55,475 nucleotides of DNA from Sulfuritalea sp. (GCA_022842325.1 JALHPU010000028.1:1-55475); one strand, 5' to 3'; shown: positions 16,639-27,830, counted from the first letter of the stretch. Notes: a model not told the origin generated them from the letters alone. Translations and numbers: made by a program.

Positions 16639-18174
16639 ATGAATCTGCTCCGTGCTCTGGCCACCGTCAGCGGGATGACCCTGCTGTCCCGCATTCTGGG
16701 CTTTGTCCGCGACTTCGTGATCGCCCGGACCTTCGGTGCCGGGATGATGACGGACGCCTTCTTCGTCGCCTTCCGCCTGCCCAACCTGCTGCGCCGCCTG
16801 TTTGCCGAGGGCGCATTCTCGCAGGCATTCGTCCCCATCCTTGCCGAATACCGCAACCGGCGCGGGGAACACGAGACAAAGAATCTGGTCGATCGCGTCG
16901 CCAGCATCCTGTTCCTCGCCCTCATCGTGGTCAGCGCGCTGGGTGCGGTCGCCGCACCTTTACTGATCGCCCTGACCGCGCCGGGTTTCAGCGCCGATGC
17001 CGAGAAGTTCCAGCTGACCGTCGAACTGACCCGGATCACTTTTCCCTACATCCTGTTCATGTCACTGGTGGCGCTCGCGGCGGGCATCCTCAACACCTGG
17101 AGCCGCTTTGCCCTGCCCGCTTTCACGCCGGTGCTGCTGAACGTGTCCTTCATCGGCATGGCGCTGTTTGCCGCGCCGTGGTTCGATCCACCGGTGCTGG
17201 CACTGGCCTGGGCGGTGTTCCTGGGGGGTGCGCTGCAACTGGCAATCCAGCTTCCGGCCCTGGCAAAAATCGGCATGCTGCCGCGCTTCGACCCGGTCTG
17301 GCGCGACGAGGGCGTGCAGCGCGTGCTCAAACTCATGGCGCCGGCCGTGCTCGGAGTTTCGGTGGCGCAGATCAGTCTGTTGATCAACACTGTGTTCGCT
17401 TCCTTCCTCGAAACCGGCAGCGTCTCCTGGCTCTACTATGCGGATCGGCTCATGGAATTCCCCGCCGGCCTTCTCGGCGCAGCGCTGGGCACCATTCTGT
17501 TGCCCAGCCTGGCCAAGAGCCATGCCAACCGCAAGAGCGAGGAGTTTTCAGCGCTGCTCGACTGGGGCCTGCGCCTGACCCTGATGCTGACCCTGCCGGC
17601 ATCGCTGGCGCTGGCGATGCTGGCGATTCCGCTGCTGGCCACCTTGTTTCAGTACGGTGCATTTTCCGCGATCGACGTCCTGCGCACCCGCGAAGCCCTT
17701 GTCGCGTATTCGATAGGCCTTACCGGACTGATCCTGGTCAAGGTGCTGGCGCCGGGCTTTTACGCCCGACAGGACATCCGTACACCGGTCAAAATCGCAT
17801 TGGTCACACTGGCACTGACGCAACTCATGAACTTCGCCTTCATCGGCTGGCTCAAGCATGCCGGACTCGCCCTGTCGATCGGACTCGCCTCCTGCTTCAA
17901 TGCCGGCATGCTCTGGCGCGGCTTGCGCCAGCGCGGGGTGTACCTGCCGCTGGCCGGCTGGGGAATATTCATGCTGAAGCTGCTGGTGGCCCTGGTCGTT
18001 CTTGGCGGCGTGCTGTGGTTTGCCAGTGCCGGAGACGCGGCATGGCTGGCCATGAGCGGAGGTCAGCGCGTGCTGCAGCTGTCGGCGGTGGTGCTGGCGG
18101 GCATCGCCAGCTACTTCGCCACGCTTTGGTTGCTTGGCTTCCGCTTGCGCGATTTCCGCCGGCAAGCCGCCTGA
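16639..18174 (+). CDS. murJ: Lipid II flippase MurJ
   Basis: The 511-aa polytopic membrane protein has about 14 hydrophobic segments and starts [20 protein letters not shown]. The MATE-like MurJ motifs [20 protein letters not shown] and [15 protein letters not shown] are clear. It flips lipid-linked peptidoglycan precursor (lipid II) from the inner to the outer face of the inner membrane. Essential arginines in the central cavity lie in these N-terminal motifs. It is divergent from rpsT. Its stop lies four bases before the stop of the convergent ggt gene. Confidence 0.96.
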   Translation: MNLLRALATVSGMTLLSRILGFVRDFVIARTFGAGMMTDAFFVAFRLPNLLRRLFAEGAFSQAFVPILAEYRNRRGEHETKNLVDRVASILFLALIVVSALGAVAAPLLIALTAPGFSADAEKFQLTVELTRITFPYILFMSLVALAAGILNTWSRFALPAFTPVLLNVSFIGMALFAAPWFDPPVLALAWAVFLGGALQLAIQLPALAKIGMLPRFDPVWRDEGVQRVLKLMAPAVLGVSVAQISLLINTVFASFLETGSVSWLYYADRLMEFPAGLLGAALGTILLPSLAKSHANRKSEEFSALLDWGLRLTLMLTLPASLALAMLAIPLLATLFQYGAFSAIDVLRTREALVAYSIGLTGLILVKVLAPGFYARQDIRTPVKIALVTLALTQLMNFAFIGWLKHAGLALSIGLASCFNAGMLWRGLRQRGVYLPLAGWGIFMLKLLVALVVLGGVLWFASAGDAAWLAMSGGQRVLQLSAVVLAGIASYFATLWLLGFRLRDFRRQAA

Positions 18175-18178
18175 TCGA

Positions 18179-19921
18179 TCAGTCGCCGCGAGCGACACCC
18201 TCGCGGCGCGGATCGACCGCCCCGATCCAAAGCCCGCCGACACGCACGATCAGGTGCAGGCCGCTGGTCATGTCGGCGCGCTGCACGACATGCCCGCGTA
18301 GTTCGAGTTCGCCCACCAGTTGCTCCGGCACCCGGCCTTGCTCCACCTCGGTGATGCCATTGCGGTTACCCAGATGCGGCTGGGAAACTGCGGCCGTCGC
18401 CGGTTGTCCACCATCCAGCAATGTCACAAGAGTCCGCGCGACATAGTTGATGATGCGGCTGCCGCCGGGCGACCCCAGTACGGCATGCAGCCTTCCTTTG
18501 CGGTCGAAGACCAGGGTCGGGGCCATCGAGGACAAGGGCCGCTTGCCGGGCTGCAGCCGGTTCGCGACAGGCTTGCCGTCACGCACGGGCGTGAGCGAGA
18601 AATCGGTGAGTTGGTTGTTGAGCAGAAAGCCGCCGACCTGGATCCGGCTGCCGAAGGCGCTTTCGATCGAACTTGTCAGGGCCACCGCATTGCCGGACCG
18701 ATCGACAATCGAAACATGGGTGGTTGCCGGCAGTTCGGGGGCATCATCGTCGGCCTGCGTAATTCGCGCCGGTAGCTCGCCGGGTGCTGCGACGCCCATG
18801 CTGCGCTGCGGATCGATGAGGCGCGCCCGTTTGTCCAGATACGCGGGATCAAGCAGGGCTGCCTGTGGCACGGCAACAAAATCGGTATCGGCCAGATAGC
18901 GTGCCCGATCCGCATAGACCAGTCGCCCGGCCTCGGCAAACACGTGCGCGGAATCAACCGCTGCCGTATCGTGAGGCAGCGGGGCGACGCGGGCCAGCAA
19001 ACCCAGCAATTGCAGCACGCCGATGCCGCCGGACGAAGGCGGCGGCATGCCGCAGATGCGCCACTGGCGATATGGACCGCAAACCGGGCTACGCAGCCTT
19101 GGCCGATATTGTTCCAGATCGGCTGTCGTCAGGCTACCGCCACGTCGACCGACTGCGCCAGCAATGCGCGCTGCGAGATCACCGCGCTGCAGAGCTTGCG
19201 CGCCGGCGCTGGCAATCGCCCTGAAGGTCTCCGCCAGTTTCGGATTGCGCAGGATCTCGCCGATCCTCCTGGCCTCGCCACTCTCGTCAAAGTACAACGC
19301 CCGCGCCTCGGCGTCGGCTTTCAGCAAGCTGTCGTTGCGCAACATCAGGTGCAGACGCGGCGAAACCGCGAAGCCGTTATCCGCCAGGCGGATCGCCGGA
19401 CGAAACAGCCGTTCCCACCGCAGCTTGCCGTGGCGCCGGTGCACCGCTTCCAGCATCGCCAGCAACCCGGGCACACCGACCGCCTGCCCCGTGGCCAGGA
19501 TGTCCGAGAACTTCGCCAGGCGCCCGTCGGGGCGTTTGGCAAAGTCGGCGCTGGCACCACGGGGAGCCGTCTCTCGGCCATCCCAGGCGGACACCCGGCG
19601 GCGCCCCTGGTCCCAATGCAGCAGGAAGCCACCACCACCGATGCCGGACGACTGAGGCTCGACCAGGTTCAAGACCCATTGTGCAGCGATCGCCGCATCC
19701 AGCGCATTGCCGCCCAGCTGGAGGATTTCGACTGCGGCGTCGGTAGCATAGGGATTCGCGGTGACGGCCATGAAGCCGGCGCTGGCTACCGCTGGACGCG
19801 ACGCGAAGCCGCTGCCGACTTCGGGCTGCTCGGCCTGTGCCCAAGCCGTTGCGGCGCTCGCCAGAATCGCCAGCGCCAAGGTAAAACGGGCAGCCCGCAG
19901 GCTGCCCGTTCGATAGCACAT
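18179..19921 (-). CDS. ggt: Gamma-glutamyltranspeptidase (periplasmic)
   Basis: The 580-aa precursor has a signal peptide (LALAILASAATAWAQA) and matches gamma-glutamyltranspeptidase throughout. Key motifs are GGNALDAAIAAQWVLNLVEP, GIGGGGFLL and the autoprocessing site LPATTHVSIVDRSGNAVALT, whose TTH threonine becomes the N-terminal nucleophile of the small subunit. It removes the gamma-glutamyl group of glutathione and related peptides in the periplasm. I placed the start at the ATG at 19921; the longer frame to 20122 overlaps hppA and is out of family. The first codons overlap the hppA terminator hairpin, so the true start could be a TTG at 19880-19882. Confidence 0.92.
   Translation of the reverse strand: MCYRTGSLRAARFTLALAILASAATAWAQAEQPEVGSGFASRPAVASAGFMAVTANPYATDAAVEILQLGGNALDAAIAAQWVLNLVEPQSSGIGGGGFLLHWDQGRRRVSAWDGRETAPRGASADFAKRPDGRLAKFSDILATGQAVGVPGLLAMLEAVHRRHGKLRWERLFRPAIRLADNGFAVSPRLHLMLRNDSLLKADAEARALYFDESGEARRIGEILRNPKLAETFRAIASAGAQALQRGDLAARIAGAVGRRGGSLTTADLEQYRPRLRSPVCGPYRQWRICGMPPPSSGGIGVLQLLGLLARVAPLPHDTAAVDSAHVFAEAGRLVYADRARYLADTDFVAVPQAALLDPAYLDKRARLIDPQRSMGVAAPGELPARITQADDDAPELPATTHVSIVDRSGNAVALTSSIESAFGSRIQVGGFLLNNQLTDFSLTPVRDGKPVANRLQPGKRPLSSMAPTLVFDRKGRLHAVLGSPGGSRIINYVARTLVTLLDGGQPATAAVSQPHLGNRNGITEVEQGRVPEQLVGELELRGHVVQRADMTSGLHLIVRVGGLWIGAVDPRREGVARGD
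19543..19564 (+). repeat. Dispersed 22-bp repeat, copy 6 (inside ggt, antisense)
   Basis: It matches 19 of 22 consensus bases on the strand opposite ggt and encodes part of RGASADF in the gene. Confidence 0.4.
19883..19910 (-). terminator. hppA terminator lying inside the ggt 5' coding region
   Basis: ACGGGCAGC and GCTGCCCGT form a perfect 9-bp stem with a 6-nt loop, followed on the minus strand by TTTT. It lies 23 bases after the hppA stop and overlaps the first codons of ggt as annotated. Confidence 0.7.
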
Positions 19922-19932
19922 GTTGCGAGGAA

Positions 19933-22038
19933 TCACACTACCAGCGGCAGGATCAACAAGGCCACGATGTTGATGATCTTGATCAGCGGATTCACCGCCG
20001 GGCCCGCCGTATCCTTGTACGGGTCGCCCACGGTGTCGCCGGTCACGGCCGCCTTGTGCGCTTCGGAACCCTTGCCGCCGTAGTGACCATCTTCGATGTA
20101 CTTCTTGGCGTTGTCCCAGCAACCGCCGCCGGTGGTCATCGAAATCGCCACGAACAGGCCGGTGACGATGGTGCCCATCAGCACGCCGCCGAGGGCGCGA
20201 ACGCCCGCTCCGACACCGTTCAGCGGGGGCATCAGGAAGTTCATGACGACGGCGACCACGACCGGAACCAGCACCGGCAGCAACGACGGGATCATCATTT
20301 CCTTGATGGCCGCCTTGGTCAGCATGTCGACGCAGGTGCCGTATTCCGGCTTGGCCGTGCCTTCCATGATGCCCTTGATTTCCTTGAACTGGCGGCGCAC
20401 TTCGACCACCACGGAGCCGGCGGCGCGACCCACCGCTTCCATGCCCATTGCGGCAAACAGGTAGGGCACCATGCCACCGACGAAGAGGCCAATGATCACC
20501 GCCGGATCGGACAGGTCGAAGGCGAACTTGATACCGGGCTTGAGCGCTTCCAGGCCGTGCGTGAAGTCGGCGAACAGCACCAGTGCGGCCAGGCCGGCGG
20601 AACCGATGGCATAGCCCTTGGTCACCGCCTTGGTGGTATTGCCCACGGCATCGAGCGGATCGGTAATGGCGCGCACGGAAGGCGGCAGTTCCGACATTTC
20701 GGCAATGCCGCCGGCGTTGTCGGTGATCGGACCGTAGGCGTCAAGTGCGACGACGATGCCGGCCATGGACAACATTGAGGTGGCAGCGATCGCGATGCCG
20801 TAGAGGCCGCCCATCGCAAACGAGGCCCAGATGGCGGCACAAACGGAAAGCACCGGCCATGCGGTGGACTTCATCGAAACGCCGAGACCCGCGATGATGT
20901 TGGTGCCGTGACCGGTGGTCGAAGCTTCCGCCACGTGCTGCACGGGCTTGAACTCCGTGCCGGTGTAGTACTCGGTGATGTACACCATCAGGCCGGTCAG
21001 AACCAGACCAATCACCGCCGCACCGTAAAGGCGCATATGCGCACCGCCGTTGATGTTCAGCACGCTGTCAAGCAGGTGGTCGTCGATCAGCATGGTGGTC
21101 ATCGGGTAGAAGGCCACCAGCGCCAGCACCCCGGCAACCGCCAGGCCCCGGTACAGGGCGTTCATGATCTTGCCGCCCTCACGAGCCTTGACGAACATCA
21201 CGCCGATGATCGAGGCGATGATCGAGAAGCCACCGAGGGCCAGCGGATAGATGACAGCCTGTTCGGCGAAGGCCGGATTCGCCTTCAGCAACAGCACGCC
21301 CAGCAGCATGGTCGCCACCGTCGTCACCGCGTAGGTTTCGAACAGGTCGGCCGCCATGCCGGCGCAGTCGCCGACGTTGTCGCCGACGTTGTCGGCAATC
21401 ACCGCCGGGTTGCGCGGATCATCCTCGGGAATGCCGGCTTCCACCTTGCCCACCAGGTCGGCGCCGACGTCTGCACCCTTGGTGAAGATGCCGCCGCCCA
21501 GTCGGGCGAAGATCGAGATCAGGGAGGAACCGAAACCGAGGCCGACCAGCGGATGGATGATGTCTTCCATCTTGACGCCGGGGCCACCCATCATTTTCAG
21601 TACGGCGTAGTAGCCGGCAACGCCCAGCAGGCCGAGACCAACCACCAGCATGCCGGTGATGGCACCGCCCTTGAAGGCCACGTTCAGCGCCTCGTTCAGC
21701 CCGACGGTTGCCGCCTGCGCCGTGCGCACGTTGGCGCGAACCGAAACGTTCATGCCGATGTAGCCGGCAGCGCCGGACAACACGGCACCAATCACGAAAC
21801 CAATGGCAGTCTTCGGCCCGAGAAATATCAGAATCAGCACCGCAAGTACCGCGCCGACGATGCCGATCGTTGTGTATTGACGATTCAGATACGCCTGGGC
21901 GCCTTCCTGGATCGCTGCGGCGATTTCCTTCATGCGGTCGTTACCCGCCGGTTGGGCCAGAATCCACTGGCTCATGATCCAGCCGTAAGCGATTGCCGCT
22001 ACCGCGCAGATCAGTGCAAACATCAGTCCTGCTGACAT
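19933..22038 (-). CDS. hppA: K+-independent H+-translocating inorganic pyrophosphatase
   Basis: The 701-aa membrane pyrophosphatase has about 16 transmembrane helices. Substrate motifs are present: [40 protein letters not shown] and the C-terminal [14 protein letters not shown]. It couples PPi hydrolysis to proton pumping across the inner membrane. [17 protein letters not shown] carries Lys and Thr at the positions that are Ala and Gly/Ala in K+-dependent enzymes, so this is the K+-independent proton-pumping class. The start at 22038 has a GGGGGGAG ribosome-binding site. It is divergent from a PPi-dependent phosphofructokinase, which matches a PPi-based energy economy. Confidence 0.95.
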   Translation of the reverse strand: MSAGLMFALICAVAAIAYGWIMSQWILAQPAGNDRMKEIAAAIQEGAQAYLNRQYTTIGIVGAVLAVLILIFLGPKTAIGFVIGAVLSGAAGYIGMNVSVRANVRTAQAATVGLNEALNVAFKGGAITGMLVVGLGLLGVAGYYAVLKMMGGPGVKMEDIIHPLVGLGFGSSLISIFARLGGGIFTKGADVGADLVGKVEAGIPEDDPRNPAVIADNVGDNVGDCAGMAADLFETYAVTTVATMLLGVLLLKANPAFAEQAVIYPLALGGFSIIASIIGVMFVKAREGGKIMNALYRGLAVAGVLALVAFYPMTTMLIDDHLLDSVLNINGGAHMRLYGAAVIGLVLTGLMVYITEYYTGTEFKPVQHVAEASTTGHGTNIIAGLGVSMKSTAWPVLSVCAAIWASFAMGGLYGIAIAATSMLSMAGIVVALDAYGPITDNAGGIAEMSELPPSVRAITDPLDAVGNTTKAVTKGYAIGSAGLAALVLFADFTHGLEALKPGIKFAFDLSDPAVIIGLFVGGMVPYLFAAMGMEAVGRAAGSVVVEVRRQFKEIKGIMEGTAKPEYGTCVDMLTKAAIKEMMIPSLLPVLVPVVVAVVMNFLMPPLNGVGAGVRALGGVLMGTIVTGLFVAISMTTGGGCWDNAKKYIEDGHYGGKGSEAHKAAVTGDTVGDPYKDTAGPAVNPLIKIINIVALLILPLVV

Positions 22039-22292
22039 AAACTCCCCCCCGATATGATTGATGAACTCAACTGATAATTTTATCACGGCATTCAAAACGC
22101 CCGGCCACAGCCCGGACAACTTTTATTGCTTCAGACTTAAGCGTTTTTTTGCTTCGCGACAACCGGTTCAAATGCCTGATGAATTCTCCTCCTTACCTTC
22201 CTTTTGTGCCTAAAACTCGTTGATGGCCCAATCGGCTCGATGGATGCTCGGCACGCTGATTGGAGGATATAGTTGCAGTTTGAGTGTTGGTC

Positions 22293-22309
22293 GATTCGCA
22301 TCGCGAATC
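22293..22309. promoter_or_regulatory. Perfect palindrome in the leader of the PPi-PFK gene
   Basis: GATTCGC and GCGAATC flank ATC, 33 bases before the start codon. It could be an operator or an mRNA hairpin. The rest of the 303-bp hppA/pfp divergent gap shows A/T-rich stretches but no confidently matched promoter. Confidence 0.45.
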
Positions 22310-22341
22310 ATCGGTCCGGTCAAACGAAAGGAAATTCGAAT

Positions 22342-23562
22342 ATGCCGCAAGGGAAGGTATTAGTCGCTCAGGGTGGCGGTCCGACCGCCGTCATCAATCA
22401 GTCGATGGCCGGGGTCGTGCTCGAAGCCCGCAAATTCCGCAATGTCGAACTGGTGTATGGCGCTTACCACGGCGTGTCCGGGATCATCGACGAAGAGTTC
22501 CTCGACCTGACGCAGGAAACCAGTCACAACATCGAAATGGTGGCCAATACGCCTTCCTCGGCACTCGGTTCGACGCGCGACAAGCCTGACCTGAAATATT
22601 GCCAGGAGATATTCAAGGTTCTCAAGGCGCACGGCATCGGCTACTTCTTCTATATCGGCGGTAATGACTCCTCGGACACGGTGCGCATCGTCAGCGAGGA
22701 AGCGCGCCGCGCCAACTATGCTTTGCGCTGCATCCACATTCCGAAGACCATCGACAATGATCTGGTCGGCAACGACCACACGCCGGGATTTCCGTCGGCG
22801 GCACGTTTTGTCGCCCAGGCCTTCATGGGAGCCAATCTGGACAACGCCGCCCTCCCAGGCGTTTATCTGGCCGTGGTGATGGGCCGGCACGCCGGTTTCC
22901 TGACAGCAGCGTCGGCGCTGGGCAAGAAGTTCCCGGACGATGGCCCGCATTTGATCTACTTGCCGGAACGCGTCTTCAGCGTCGAGAAATTTCTGACCGA
23001 CGTCAAAAGCACTTATGACAAATACGGCCGCTGCGTCATTGCTGCTTCGGAAGGCATCCATGACAAGCAGGGCACGCCCATCATCTCCCAGCTGACCAGC
23101 CAGGTGGAGCGCGACGCGCACGGCAATATCCAGCTGTCCGGCACCGGCGCTCTGGCCGACCTGCTGTGCGACGAGATCAAGGACAAGCTCGGCATCAAGC
23201 GCGTACGGGGCGACACCTTCGGCTATCTGCAGCGTTCCTTCATGGGATGTGTTTCGGATGTCGATCAGCGCGAGGCGCGCGAGGTCGGCGAGAAAGCCGT
23301 GCAATACGCCATGTGGGGTGATCGCGACGGATCGGTTGCGATCAAGCGCACCGGCTTTTACTCCGTCGATTACCAGTTGGTCCCGCTCGAAAGCGTGGCA
23401 GGAAAGACGCGCGTCATGGAAGACGAGTTCATCTCGGCCAACGGTACCGACGTCACCGACGCCTTCCGCCTGTATCTGCGCCCCTTGCTGGGTTCCGGAA
23501 TGCCGGACGCCTATCGGCTGCGACTCAACAAGGTCGACAAGATACTGAAATCGGGGAAATAG
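22342..23562 (+). CDS. pfp: Pyrophosphate-dependent 6-phosphofructokinase
   Basis: The 406-aa enzyme reversibly phosphorylates fructose 6-phosphate with PPi. The two diagnostic positions fit PPi use: GGNDS (Asp where ATP enzymes have Gly, E. coli position 104) and PKTIDND (Lys at position 124). Other motifs are QGGGPTAVINQSMAG, VVMGRHAGFLTAASAL and SEGIHD. The start at 22342 has AAAGGA upstream; an earlier ATG at 22273 has no support. With the divergent proton-pumping PPase it can link glycolytic flux to the PPi pool. It converges with a second PFK gene across a hairpin. Confidence 0.93.
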   Translation: MPQGKVLVAQGGGPTAVINQSMAGVVLEARKFRNVELVYGAYHGVSGIIDEEFLDLTQETSHNIEMVANTPSSALGSTRDKPDLKYCQEIFKVLKAHGIGYFFYIGGNDSSDTVRIVSEEARRANYALRCIHIPKTIDNDLVGNDHTPGFPSAARFVAQAFMGANLDNAALPGVYLAVVMGRHAGFLTAASALGKKFPDDGPHLIYLPERVFSVEKFLTDVKSTYDKYGRCVIAASEGIHDKQGTPIISQLTSQVERDAHGNIQLSGTGALADLLCDEIKDKLGIKRVRGDTFGYLQRSFMGCVSDVDQREAREVGEKAVQYAMWGDRDGSVAIKRTGFYSVDYQLVPLESVAGKTRVMEDEFISANGTDVTDAFRLYLRPLLGSGMPDAYRLRLNKVDKILKSGK

Positions 23563-23583
23563 GCCTGCCGATAGGGGTACCGC

Positions 23584-23611
23584 GAATCCCGGGCCGCCCG
23601 GATCGGGATTC
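23584..23611. terminator. Hairpin between the two convergent phosphofructokinase genes
   Basis: GAATCCCG and CGGGATTC form an 8-bp perfect stem around a 12-nt GC-rich loop that can pair further. There is no strong T-run. It overlaps the stop of the ATP-type gene. Confidence 0.5.
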
Positions 23612-24719
23612 AATCACCGAAGCAAATGCCGACGTCCCTGCCGGTCTGCAGGGTGTCGCTGTCAAGCGGAACCGCCTTCATGCGACCGGCTACTTCCTCC
23701 AGCGCCACGTAATTCACGTTGGGAAATCCGAGCGCAACCATGATGCCGGACTGCCCTTCGTCCAGCGCCCTGACCGCAGCGGTGCCAAAGCGCATGGCGG
23801 CGAGGCGATCGAACGACGTCGGACTGCCGCCGCGCAATAGGTGTCCCAACACAACGACCCGGACATCCTTGCCGGTACGGTCGGCGAGCACCCGGGCCAC
23901 TTGTTCGCCGACGCCGCCCAGTCGCTCGGCATGGCCGATCTCGGCGGGAGCCAGCACTTCCCGATGACCGTCGATGGGCTCGGCCCCCTCGGCGACCATG
24001 ACCAGCGAATACATTCGCCCCTCGGCGTCCCGGTCACGAATCTTTGCCGCGACCTTGTCCACATCGAAGGGAATCTCCGGGATCAGGATGGCATGGGCAC
24101 TGCCGGCAATGCCGGCGTGCAGCGCGATCCATCCCGCATAACGGCCCATGACCTCGACCACCATCACCCGTTGATGGCTTTCGGCCGTGCTGTGCAGGCG
24201 ATCCAGGCACTCGGTGGCAAATGCGACTGCCGTATCGAAGCCGAAAGTGGTGAAGGTCTTGTCGAGGTCGTTGTCGATCGTCTTCGGCACCCCGACGACG
24301 CGCAGACCCTTTTTGTGCAGGGCGTTGGCGATGGTGAGCGAACCATCACCGCCGATGGAAACCAGGGCATCGATTTCCTTTCTGGCGAAATACTCCAGAA
24401 TTTCTCCCGACAGGTCCACGTCCTTGGTCGTGCCGTCCTGCATTTTCATCGGGAAATGCAGCGGGTTGCCCTTGTTGGTGGTGCCGAGAATGGTGCCGCC
24501 CAGATGCCCGATGCCGCGCACCCGTTCCCGGGTGAGTCGGAACACGCCACCCTCGGGGTAGCGCTCCGGAAACAGAATGCCGTTGAATCCATCGCGGATC
24601 CCGTAGCATTCCCAGCCCCGGTTGGCAGCAGCAATGACCACGGCCCGGATCACGGCATTGAGCCCCGGGGCGTCACCACCACCGGTACAGACAGCGATGC
24701 GTCGAATGTGACTGGACAT
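23610..24719 (-). CDS. pfkA: 6-phosphofructokinase, ATP-type (Gly104/Lys124 clade)
   Basis: The 369-aa enzyme has the PFK motifs TGGGDAPGLNAVIRAVV, SIGGDGS, VPKTIDNDL, VMVVEVMGRYAGWIAL and LGHLLRGGSPTSFDR. GGDGS carries the Gly expected for ATP use, while PKTIDND carries the Lys typical of PPi-type and some divergent ATP enzymes such as those of trypanosomes. ATP is therefore the likely donor, but this is inferred from one residue. GGAGG lies four bases before the ATG. adk lies 37 bases upstream in the same direction. Confidence 0.9.
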   Translation of the reverse strand: MSSHIRRIAVCTGGGDAPGLNAVIRAVVIAAANRGWECYGIRDGFNGILFPERYPEGGVFRLTRERVRGIGHLGGTILGTTNKGNPLHFPMKMQDGTTKDVDLSGEILEYFARKEIDALVSIGGDGSLTIANALHKKGLRVVGVPKTIDNDLDKTFTTFGFDTAVAFATECLDRLHSTAESHQRVMVVEVMGRYAGWIALHAGIAGSAHAILIPEIPFDVDKVAAKIRDRDAEGRMYSLVMVAEGAEPIDGHREVLAPAEIGHAERLGGVGEQVARVLADRTGKDVRVVVLGHLLRGGSPTSFDRLAAMRFGTAAVRALDEGQSGIMVALGFPNVNYVALEEVAGRMKAVPLDSDTLQTGRDVGICFGD

Positions 24720-24756
24720 GAAGCCTCCTGACTGCGAATCGGATCCCGGCGACCCG

Positions 24757-25431
<675 letters not shown>

Positions 25432-25480
25432 TTATCTCAATGATTTAAAAGTATTTTTCAAATTTTTTGTCGAACAAAAC

Positions 25481-26254
25481 TTACTCCGAATCCTTACCGG
25501 CGTCAAACATTCGGCGCACCCTTTCGAGATCCTCGGGTGTATCGACGCCGGGGGCCGGGGGATGATCGATGCTGACGACTTGAATTGGATAGCCGTGCCA
25601 GAGGGCCCGCAATTGTTCGAGGGATTCGCAGCGCTCCAGCGGCGAGGCCGCGAGCTGCCCGAAGCGACGCAGAAAGCTCACCCGATAGGCATAGAGGCCG
25701 ATATGCCGTTGCGCCGGAAGATCGGCCGGCAGTGCATCGCGCCTGTCGGCGAATTGGTCCCGGTCCCATGGAATCGGCGCGCGGCTGAAATACAGTGCCC
25801 GGCCGCGCGCGTCGCAGACCACCTTGACCACATTGGGATTGAAAAAGTCGGACGCCGACGCCAAGGGATGCGCCGCAGTCGCCATTGCGGCATCCGGATC
25901 GCCGCGCAAGGCGCCGGCGACCAGATCGATCAGGGCGGGATCCAGCAGCGGTTCATCGCCCTGGACGTTGACCACTATCTCGGCATCATCCCAATTCAGT
26001 TGATCGGCCACTTCGGCGATACGGTCAGTGCCGCTGAGATGATTCGCGTCGGTCATCACGGCATCGAAGCCATGCTGCCTGACTGCCCTGACAATCCGCT
26101 CGTCATCGGTGGCCACCCACACGCCATCCGCGCCCGAGCGCCTTGCCGCAGTTGCCACACGGACGATCATCGGCTGGCCGGCGATGTCGGCCAAGGGCTT
26201 TCCCGGCAGTCGCGTCGAGGCGTAACGTGCCGGAATGACGACCCTGAATCCCAT
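25481..26254 (-). CDS. kdsB: 3-deoxy-manno-octulosonate cytidylyltransferase
   Basis: The 257-aa enzyme activates Kdo as CMP-Kdo for lipopolysaccharide inner-core synthesis. It starts [20 protein letters not shown], the CTP-binding signature, followed by GDEPLLDP and [10 protein letters not shown]. Its ATG overlaps the stop of the Trm112-like gene (TGATG), so translation is coupled. With lpxK two genes upstream it forms part of an LPS assembly cluster. Confidence 0.95.
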   Translation of the reverse strand: MGFRVVIPARYASTRLPGKPLADIAGQPMIVRVATAARRSGADGVWVATDDERIVRAVRQHGFDAVMTDANHLSGTDRIAEVADQLNWDDAEIVVNVQGDEPLLDPALIDLVAGALRGDPDAAMATAAHPLASASDFFNPNVVKVVCDARGRALYFSRAPIPWDRDQFADRRDALPADLPAQRHIGLYAYRVSFLRRFGQLAASPLERCESLEQLRALWHGYPIQVVSIDHPPAPGVDTPEDLERVRRMFDAGKDSE

Positions 26255-26430
26255 CAGGCTTCTTCTGCTCCCAGTTGCCGCGCCTCGTCCTCGAGCATCA
26301 CCGGAATGTCGTCCTTGACCGGATAGGCCAGTCTGCATGCCTTGCACACCAGTTCGGCGGCCGCCTTGCGGTTCTCCAGCGGTCCCTTGCAGACAGGGCA
26401 AACGAGTATTTCAAGCAGGCGGGCGTCCAT
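26254..26430 (-). CDS. Trm112/YcaR-like small protein
   Basis: The 58-aa protein reads [20 protein letters not shown], then [20 protein letters not shown]. The CPVCKG and CKAC pairs form a zinc-ribbon as in the Trm112/YcaR family, which typically lies between lpxK and kdsB in proteobacteria. Its own function in bacteria is uncertain; eukaryotic Trm112 activates methyltransferases. It overlaps both neighbours: lpxK by about 20 bases and kdsB by one base. Confidence 0.9.
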   Translation of the reverse strand: MDARLLEILVCPVCKGPLENRKAAAELVCKACRLAYPVKDDIPVMLEDEARQLGAEEA

Positions 26431-27436
26431 TGAGCGTCTCCAGAACAAATGCGGCAAGGTCAGGACTGACCTCGGCTGTCACAGGCAAAACCCAGACCGG
26501 CAGAGGCAAGGAAAGTCGTGCCAATTTTACGGCATCCTTCTCGGTCGTCAGTATGGCGTCCCCGGCATAGTCGAGATCGGTGGCGGAGAAATCGTGATGG
26601 TCGGGAAAGGTATTCGCGGTGAAGCTCAGGCGCATCGACCGCAGCTGCTCAAAAAAACGCTCGGGCGCTCCGATACCGGCGACCGCATGCAAGTTCCTGC
26701 CTGCCAGGTCGGCAGGACTGCACTCGATCCGAGGATCATCGAGCCGGTGGAATTTCTCTCCCAGCAAGCTCATTCTGAACAGCGGACGGTCAACAGTCGG
26801 CGCTGGCGACACGGCGCTGCCGTTGATCACCACGGCATCCACCTGCGTCAGGCGCGAAACCGGTTCACGCAGAGGACCGGCAGGCAGGCACCAGCCGTTC
26901 ATCACTCCGCGTTGGTCGAATACCGCAAGCTCGACGTCGCGTTGCAGACGATAGTGCTGCAGGCCATCGTCGGTGAGGATCAGGTCGCACTCAGGATGGG
27001 CGGCAAGCAGCGCGCGGGCGGCGGCCGGCCGGTCCCTGCCGACAAACACCGGGCAGCCGCTGCGCCGTGCCAGCAGCACGGGTTCGTCGCCGAGCACCGC
27101 GGGATCGCTGTCCGCAAGCACCTCGGTCACCCCCGCGCTGCCGCCGCGATAGCCGCGACTGACAATCCCGGGGCGGCGTCCAAGCTTGCGCAGAGCCAAT
27201 GCCAGATGGATCACCAGCGGCGTCTTGCCGCTGCCGCCGACAGTGATGTTGCCGACGATCACCACCGGTACCGGCATGCGTTCGCTGCGCAGAAGACCGA
27301 TGCGGTACCCCCCCCGCCGCATGGCGACGAGAGCACGGAACAGCAATGAAAATGGGAACAACAGGCAGGCCAGCGGGCCGCGCCGCCGCCACAGGGCGGC
27401 AAAACCGCCGTCAGCGTTGCGCCTGCTGGGTGGCAA
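26411..27436 (-). CDS. lpxK: Tetraacyldisaccharide 4'-kinase
   Basis: The enzyme adds the 4'-phosphate to the lipid A precursor at the inner membrane. The N-terminal amphipathic segment ([18 protein letters not shown]) precedes the P-loop [28 protein letters not shown] and FPDHHDF follow, as in LpxK. The start is uncertain: no ATG with a good ribosome-binding site occurs near the family start. I give the TTG at 27436, which overlaps the end of exbD; an ATG at 27481 is the next option. Codons for SPAPTV at 26795-26816 coincide with a dispersed-repeat copy in a non-conserved loop. Confidence 0.9.
   Translation of the reverse strand: MPPSRRNADGGFAALWRRRGPLACLLFPFSLLFRALVAMRRGGYRIGLLRSERMPVPVVIVGNITVGGSGKTPLVIHLALALRKLGRRPGIVSRGYRGGSAGVTEVLADSDPAVLGDEPVLLARRSGCPVFVGRDRPAAARALLAAHPECDLILTDDGLQHYRLQRDVELAVFDQRGVMNGWCLPAGPLREPVSRLTQVDAVVINGSAVSPAPTVDRPLFRMSLLGEKFHRLDDPRIECSPADLAGRNLHAVAGIGAPERFFEQLRSMRLSFTANTFPDHHDFSATDLDYAGDAILTTEKDAVKLARLSLPLPVWVLPVTAEVSPDLAAFVLETLNGRPPA
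26795..26816 (+). repeat. Dispersed 22-bp repeat, copy 7 (inside lpxK, antisense)
   Basis: It matches 21 of 22 consensus bases on the strand opposite lpxK. In the gene it encodes the stretch AVSPAPTV, in a loop between conserved LpxK blocks. Confidence 0.55.
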
Positions 27437-27830
27437 AGGAAATATGCGACAGCCCGGCCTGCTGTGCGGCCTGCATGACATCGATGACGCTCTGATGCGC
27501 GGCCTTGGCGTCGGCATTGATGATGACGACCGGCTCCTTGCCGCCGTCCTTGAACCGCGCCATCGCCGCCGCAATCGACGAGATGTCGCGTGCACCGATC
27601 GGCGCCTTGTTCACCAGGACTTCTCCGGCGGCCGTAACGACCACATTGATTTCGTTCGGCTGCTCCTTGTTCGGCGGCGCATCGGCGGTGGGCAGATTTA
27701 TCTCCAGGCCGGAATACTTCGAATAGGTGGTGCTGATCATCAGAAAAATCAGGATCACCAAAAGCACGTCGATCATCGCGATCAGATTGATCTCGGGTTC
27801 TTCGCGCTGGCGTCCTCGCTGGAAGTTCAT
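27411..27830 (-). CDS. exbD: ExbD/TolR-type energy-transducing protein
   Basis: The 139-aa protein has a short cytoplasmic tail (MNFQRGRQREEPEINLI), one transmembrane helix with the essential aspartate (AMIDVLLVILIFLMIS) and a periplasmic domain. With ExbB it forms a proton channel that powers outer-membrane transport through TonB or keeps envelope integrity through TolA. No tonB or tolA lies in the window, so which one it serves is open. exbB is 12 bases upstream, and lpxK overlaps or abuts its end. Confidence 0.92.
   Translation of the reverse strand: MNFQRGRQREEPEINLIAMIDVLLVILIFLMISTTYSKYSGLEINLPTADAPPNKEQPNEINVVVTAAGEVLVNKAPIGARDISSIAAAMARFKDGGKEPVVIINADAKAAHQSVIDVMQAAQQAGLSHISFATQQAQR

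Noticed and set aside
18179..20122. ggt starting at 20122
   Set aside because: The added 67 residues are the antisense-frame reading of hppA and lack similarity; the signal peptide starts after 19921.
21361..21402. Short direct repeat GCCGACGTTGTC in hppA
   Set aside because: It encodes the conserved DNVGDNVGD motif of pyrophosphatases, so it is protein-driven.
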